NCBI GenBank assembly: GCA_963674835.2
Contig: CAXXKC010000003.1
Span: 434,001-498,000 of the forward strand
Length of the DNA: 64,000 nt
DNA from: G963674835 sp963674835
GTDB taxonomy: Bacteria > Planctomycetota > Planctomycetia > Pirellulales > Thermoguttaceae
Direction: 5' to 3'
This document shows positions 61,191-64,000 of the stretch, one piece after another (position 1 is the first letter of the stretch; every line of letters begins with the position of its first letter). The notes below the pieces were generated by a model, which saw only the letters and a program-made list of their open reading frames with translations, did not search any database and had not been told where the DNA came from. The position numbers and the translations under genes were made by a program.

Positions 61191-61820
61191 ATGACGCAGT
61201 CGGCCGACGAGGACCGCCAACTCGTGCAAGATGCCCGCAAAGGCGATTTTACCGCCTTTGAAGCGCTCGTTGCCAAGTACGAGCGCCGCTTGTTTCGGTT
61301 GGCCTACCGAATCGTCGGACGGCGCCACGACGCCGAAGAAGTCGTGCAGCAGACGTTCATGAGCGTCGTCGAACACCTGGAGAGTTTTCGCGAGGAGTCG
61401 ACGTTCTATACCTGGCTCATGCGAATCGGCACCAATCACGCCTTGGCCTTGCTGCGGCGGCAGAAGGTCCGCCGCACGGTTCCCCTCGGTGAGGATCGCT
61501 CCAGCGAAGGCTACGACGAACTCCCACATCCGGAGTACATCGCCCAGTGGCGAGAGACTCCGGAGCAAATCGCTTCGCGCCACGAGACCCAGGAGCTGCT
61601 CAATGCCGCCCTGGAGGAGCTCGACGAGAAGTATCGGGTTGTGTTCGTGCTGCGCGACGTCGAGGGATTCTCGACCAACGAAGCGGCCGAAATGCTGGGA
61701 ATCACTCCCTCCAACGTCAAGGTGCGCTTGCTTCGGGCGCGGCTGATGCTTCGAGAGCGACTCACCAAGGCTCTGGCCGACGAGTCGACTCGAATGACTC
61801 CGCACGATCACGACAACTGA
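61191..61820 (+). CDS. ECF-type RNA polymerase sigma factor
   Basis: A 209-aa sigma-70 family, extracytoplasmic-function type. ATG 61191 follows GGGGGA; the frame upstream to 61023 is low-complexity. Region 2: DFTAFEALVAKYERRLFRLAYRI and DAEEVVQQTFMSVVEHL (core binding and -10 recognition). Region 4: LEELDEKYRVVFVLRDVEGF and TNEAAEMLGITPSNVKVRLL (-35 HTH). It has a long acidic linker (EDRSSEGYDELPHPEY). No zinc-finger anti-sigma gene is adjacent; downstream is the convergent serC. Confidence 0.93.
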   Translation: MTQSADEDRQLVQDARKGDFTAFEALVAKYERRLFRLAYRIVGRRHDAEEVVQQTFMSVVEHLESFREESTFYTWLMRIGTNHALALLRRQKVRRTVPLGEDRSSEGYDELPHPEYIAQWRETPEQIASRHETQELLNAALEELDEKYRVVFVLRDVEGFSTNEAAEMLGITPSNVKVRLLRARLMLRERLTKALADESTRMTPHDHDN

Positions 61821-61901
61821 CTGGCGGCGTTGCCCACAGCGGCCGCCGGCGCCAGCCGTTCGTTCCAGGCGCTCTTCGAGACCCCAACAGGCTATGACCC
61901 G

Positions 61902-61934
61902 CCCTCGGCCCCTCTGTGGCGAGAGGCCGAGGGG
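61902..61934. terminator. GC-rich hairpin between convergent sigma factor and serC
   Basis: CCCTCGGCCCCTCT (61902-61915) pairs with AGAGGCCGAGGG (61922-61933) with a two-base bulge and a 6-nt loop. It sits between two converging stop codons (61820 and 61943). There is no T-run on either side, so it may be a factor-assisted bidirectional terminator. Confidence 0.45.
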
Positions 61935-61942
61935 AGTCGCTG

Positions 61943-63043
61943 TCACGCGCTCTTGTTCTTGTCGTAGAACTCGAGCATGAAATCGTGAAGGGCCTGGACG
62001 CCCTCGATCGGCATGGCGTTATAGATGGACGCTCGGCATCCGCCCACTGATCGGTGCCCCTTGAGCTCGACCAACCCGCGTGCCTTGGCGTCGCCGATGA
62101 ACTTCTCCTCCAGTTCAGCGTTGGGCAGGCGGAAAGTGACGTTCATCATCGAACGGCTCTCCGGCTCGGCGTGACCGTTGTAGAAACCATCACTCTTGTC
62201 GATGGCACTGTACAACAGGGAGGACTTCTCCTGGTTGCGCTGGAGGACCTTGTCGAGGCCTCCGATGTCGCGGAGCAACCAGTCGGTGACCAGCTTGACC
62301 ATGTACACGCCGAAGCAGGGCGGCGTGTTCAGCAGCGATTTCTGATCGGCGATGGCCTTGTAGTTCAACATCGAGGGGAGCGAAGCAGGCACTCGCGCGA
62401 GCAGATCGTCGCGCATGATGACCACCGTCACACCGGCCGGCCCGGCGTTCTTCTGCGCACACGCGTAGAGAATGCCGTACTTCTGCATGTCCAGCGGCCG
62501 GCAGAGGAAATCGGACGATGCGTCGCACACCAGCGGCACGTCGCCCGTGTCGGGTTCGGTGGGAAACTGGATGCCTTGGATCGTCTCGTTCGACGTCATG
62601 TGAACGTAGACGGCGTTGGAGCTCAGTTCGAGTTCGGCCTGCGTCGGCATGCGTCGGTAGCCGCCCGACGCGCCGTCCCAGGCGACGCGCACACCGCCCT
62701 GGGTCTTGGCTTCGCTCATGGCCTTCTTCGCCCAAGAGCCGCTGATGATGTAATCGGCCGACTTGCCCGTGCCGTGGATAAACGTCATGGGAATCATTGC
62801 GAACTGCAACAGGGCTCCGCCTTGCAGGAAGATCACCCGGTAGTTATCGGGAATCGCCAGCAGCTTGCGCAGGTTGCCCTCGGCCTGCTCGATAATCGAC
62901 AGGAAGGTCTTCGAGCGGTGACTGATTTCGAGAATGGAGATTCCCGTGCCGGGCAGCGCGAGAAGATCGCGCTGTGCCTCTTCCAAGGCGGCAAGCGGTA
63001 ACATTGCGGGACCAGGCGAGAAATTGTAGACGCGCTCTTGCAT
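61943..63043 (-). CDS. serC: Phosphoserine aminotransferase
   Basis: A 366-aa class V PLP aminotransferase for serine (and pyridoxal) biosynthesis: 3-phosphohydroxypyruvate + glutamate to phosphoserine. Motifs: YNFSPGPAMLPLAALEEAQ at the N-terminus, ILEISHRSKTFLSIIEQAE, VIFLQGGALLQFAMIPM, MTSNETIQGIQF, VCDASSDFLCRPLD (Asp to PLP), and YACAQKNAGPAGVTVV with the Schiff-base Lys; the tail GLVELKGHRSVGGCRASIYN is diagnostic. The start ATG 63043 is the family's usual start. Confidence 0.95.
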   Translation of the reverse strand: MQERVYNFSPGPAMLPLAALEEAQRDLLALPGTGISILEISHRSKTFLSIIEQAEGNLRKLLAIPDNYRVIFLQGGALLQFAMIPMTFIHGTGKSADYIISGSWAKKAMSEAKTQGGVRVAWDGASGGYRRMPTQAELELSSNAVYVHMTSNETIQGIQFPTEPDTGDVPLVCDASSDFLCRPLDMQKYGILYACAQKNAGPAGVTVVIMRDDLLARVPASLPSMLNYKAIADQKSLLNTPPCFGVYMVKLVTDWLLRDIGGLDKVLQRNQEKSSLLYSAIDKSDGFYNGHAEPESRSMMNVTFRLPNAELEEKFIGDAKARGLVELKGHRSVGGCRASIYNAMPIEGVQALHDFMLEFYDKNKSA

Positions 63044-63172
63044 GATCGTTGATCCTGACTGGGCTCCGAGAAGTGAATGCACAAGATTACGTTAGTCTAC
63101 AGAATCCGGGTTACCCGTGTCCAGCACCCACGCCGACCGCTGCGCCGCCGGCCGGCTCAAGGACGGACGGCT

Positions 63173-64000
63173 CTACCAGGCGTAGGCTTCGGGGGCTTGG
63201 TTGCCGGGTCCCGGCCAGATTTCGTCCAGCCGCTGGAGAATCTCGTCCGATAGGGAAATCTCTAGGGCTCGCACACCGCTCTCCAACTGGGCAAGCGTTC
63301 GCGGCCCCAAGATTGGGGCCGTCACACCCGGCTGATGCAAGAGCCAAGCCAGCGCCACGTCGGCCGGCGCCTCACCGACCTGCCGGCACAGGGCCTCGTA
63401 CGCTTCCAGTTGCGGCCGATGCTTGGCAACGAGCTCGGCGGGCAGATTCCCGCGACGGCCCTCGTGTGGACCGTCCAGCACGCCCGCCAGCAGACCGCCG
63501 CCGACAGGGCTGTAGGGGATAACGCCCACGCCCAGTGCCCGGCAAGCCGGAACTACCTCCAATTCCACGCTGCGGGTGGTCAGGTTGTATCGGCTCTGCT
63601 CGGCGACCAGTCCCAACGCGTTTCGCGCGGCGGCAAGCGTATTGGCCTGCGCGATATTCCAGGCGGCAAAGTTACTGCTGCCTACGTAAAGAACCTTGCC
63701 CACCGCGATGAGCTGCTCCATCGCCTGCCACGTTTCCTCCCAGGAGGGACCGTGATCGATGCCGCCAATCTGATCCATGTACTGCAAGTTCATCCATTGG
63801 GGAGCCATCCCGGAGGGATAACCTCGGTCGATGTGGTGCATCTGGTACAGATCGATCACCTCTACGCCCAGCCGACGCAGACTGGCGTCGCACGCGCGGC
63901 GGATATGCAGAGCCGACAGGCCCCGCTGATGCGGCAACGGCCCCATCGGACCATAGACCTTCGTGGCTAGCACGATCCGCTCACGGCGTCCGCCTCCCTG
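63173..64000 (-). CDS. Aldo/keto reductase (5' end outside window)
   Basis: 275 codons of an aldo/keto reductase, C-terminal part; the frame is open through 64000, so the N-terminus with the catalytic Asp/Tyr lies outside. Seen: VLATKVYGPMG (catalytic Lys strand), ALHIRRACDASLRRLGVEVI, LYQMHHIDRGYP (catalytic His), GKVLYVGSSNFAAWNIAQA, VAEQSRYNL, GVIPYSPVGGGLLAG and a PILGPRTLAQLESGV NADP-binding tail. It reduces aldehydes/ketones or sugars with NADPH. Starts at GTG 63973 or later would drop the barrel's first third. Confidence 0.92.
   Translation of the reverse strand, partial: QGGGRRERIVLATKVYGPMGPLPHQRGLSALHIRRACDASLRRLGVEVIDLYQMHHIDRGYPSGMAPQWMNLQYMDQIGGIDHGPSWEETWQAMEQLIAVGKVLYVGSSNFAAWNIAQANTLAAARNALGLVAEQSRYNLTTRSVELEVVPACRALGVGVIPYSPVGGGLLAGVLDGPHEGRRGNLPAELVAKHRPQLEAYEALCRQVGEAPADVALAWLLHQPGVTAPILGPRTLAQLESGVRALEISLSDEILQRLDEIWPGPGNQAPEAYAW

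Overview
The window is about 64 kb of GC-rich bacterial chromosome, most likely from a planctomycete of the Pirellulales type. The signs are a giant secreted protein with a LEPR-XLL-like N-terminus, a DUF1559-type (broken) gene, secreted Gfo/Idh/MocA oxidoreductases with Tat signals, an XylR-type AraC regulator, a YVTN/cytochrome c protein, and many loosely arranged secreted glycan-degrading enzymes with no SusC/SusD pair. I see no phage, IS element, CRISPR array or rRNA.

Layout. 1-12255 (minus) is one open frame of at least 4085 codons that runs off the left edge. It encodes a mosaic exoprotein with a gingipain-type (C25) protease domain, PPC, SdrD-B, LamG-like and cadherin-like modules, a beta-helix interrupted by a complete PhoPQ-related (PqaA-like) alpha/beta-hydrolase domain, and four 159-residue repeats in perfect 477-bp register. 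12765-31398 is an accessory carbohydrate region: GH38-like alpha-mannosidase, RhaT transporter, cupin, a GH-like 890-aa protein, an FGE-sialidase fusion, a sialidase, a GNAT-DinB fusion, a six-hairpin glycosidase, a concanavalin-like protein and a creatininase-family amidohydrolase. A tRNA-His with its own promoter and terminator follows at 31501-31575, then a decayed DUF1559 gene.

32975-45219 is the most interesting block. A benzoate-CoA-ligase-like enzyme converges on nine minus-strand genes: PNPOx-like, HSDL2-type SDR, FAD-linked oxidase, CCG/4Fe-4S protein, FadB-like bifunctional enzyme, a single 2-hydroxyacyl-CoA dehydratase/benzoyl-CoA reductase-type subunit, its ATP-dependent activase, an MBL-fold hydrolase and a KAS III (FabH-like). 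The set implies oxygen-sensitive, ATP-driven radical chemistry on an acyl- or aryl-CoA, possibly feeding a KAS III condensation. I cannot match the whole set to a described pathway.

45402-64000 is more housekeeping: SpoIIAA-like protein, YVTN/cytochrome c protein, two Gfo/Idh/MocA oxidoreductases, an XylR-type regulator with a direct-repeat operator candidate, a plant-like AroD-AroE fusion followed by shikimate kinase, prepilin peptidase, an OmpA-like lipoprotein, a Pat/ACD-type acyl-CoA synthetase-acetyltransferase, an ECF sigma factor, phosphoserine aminotransferase, and an aldo/keto reductase cut by the right edge. Assignments rest on motif and family recognition by eye; no database search was run.
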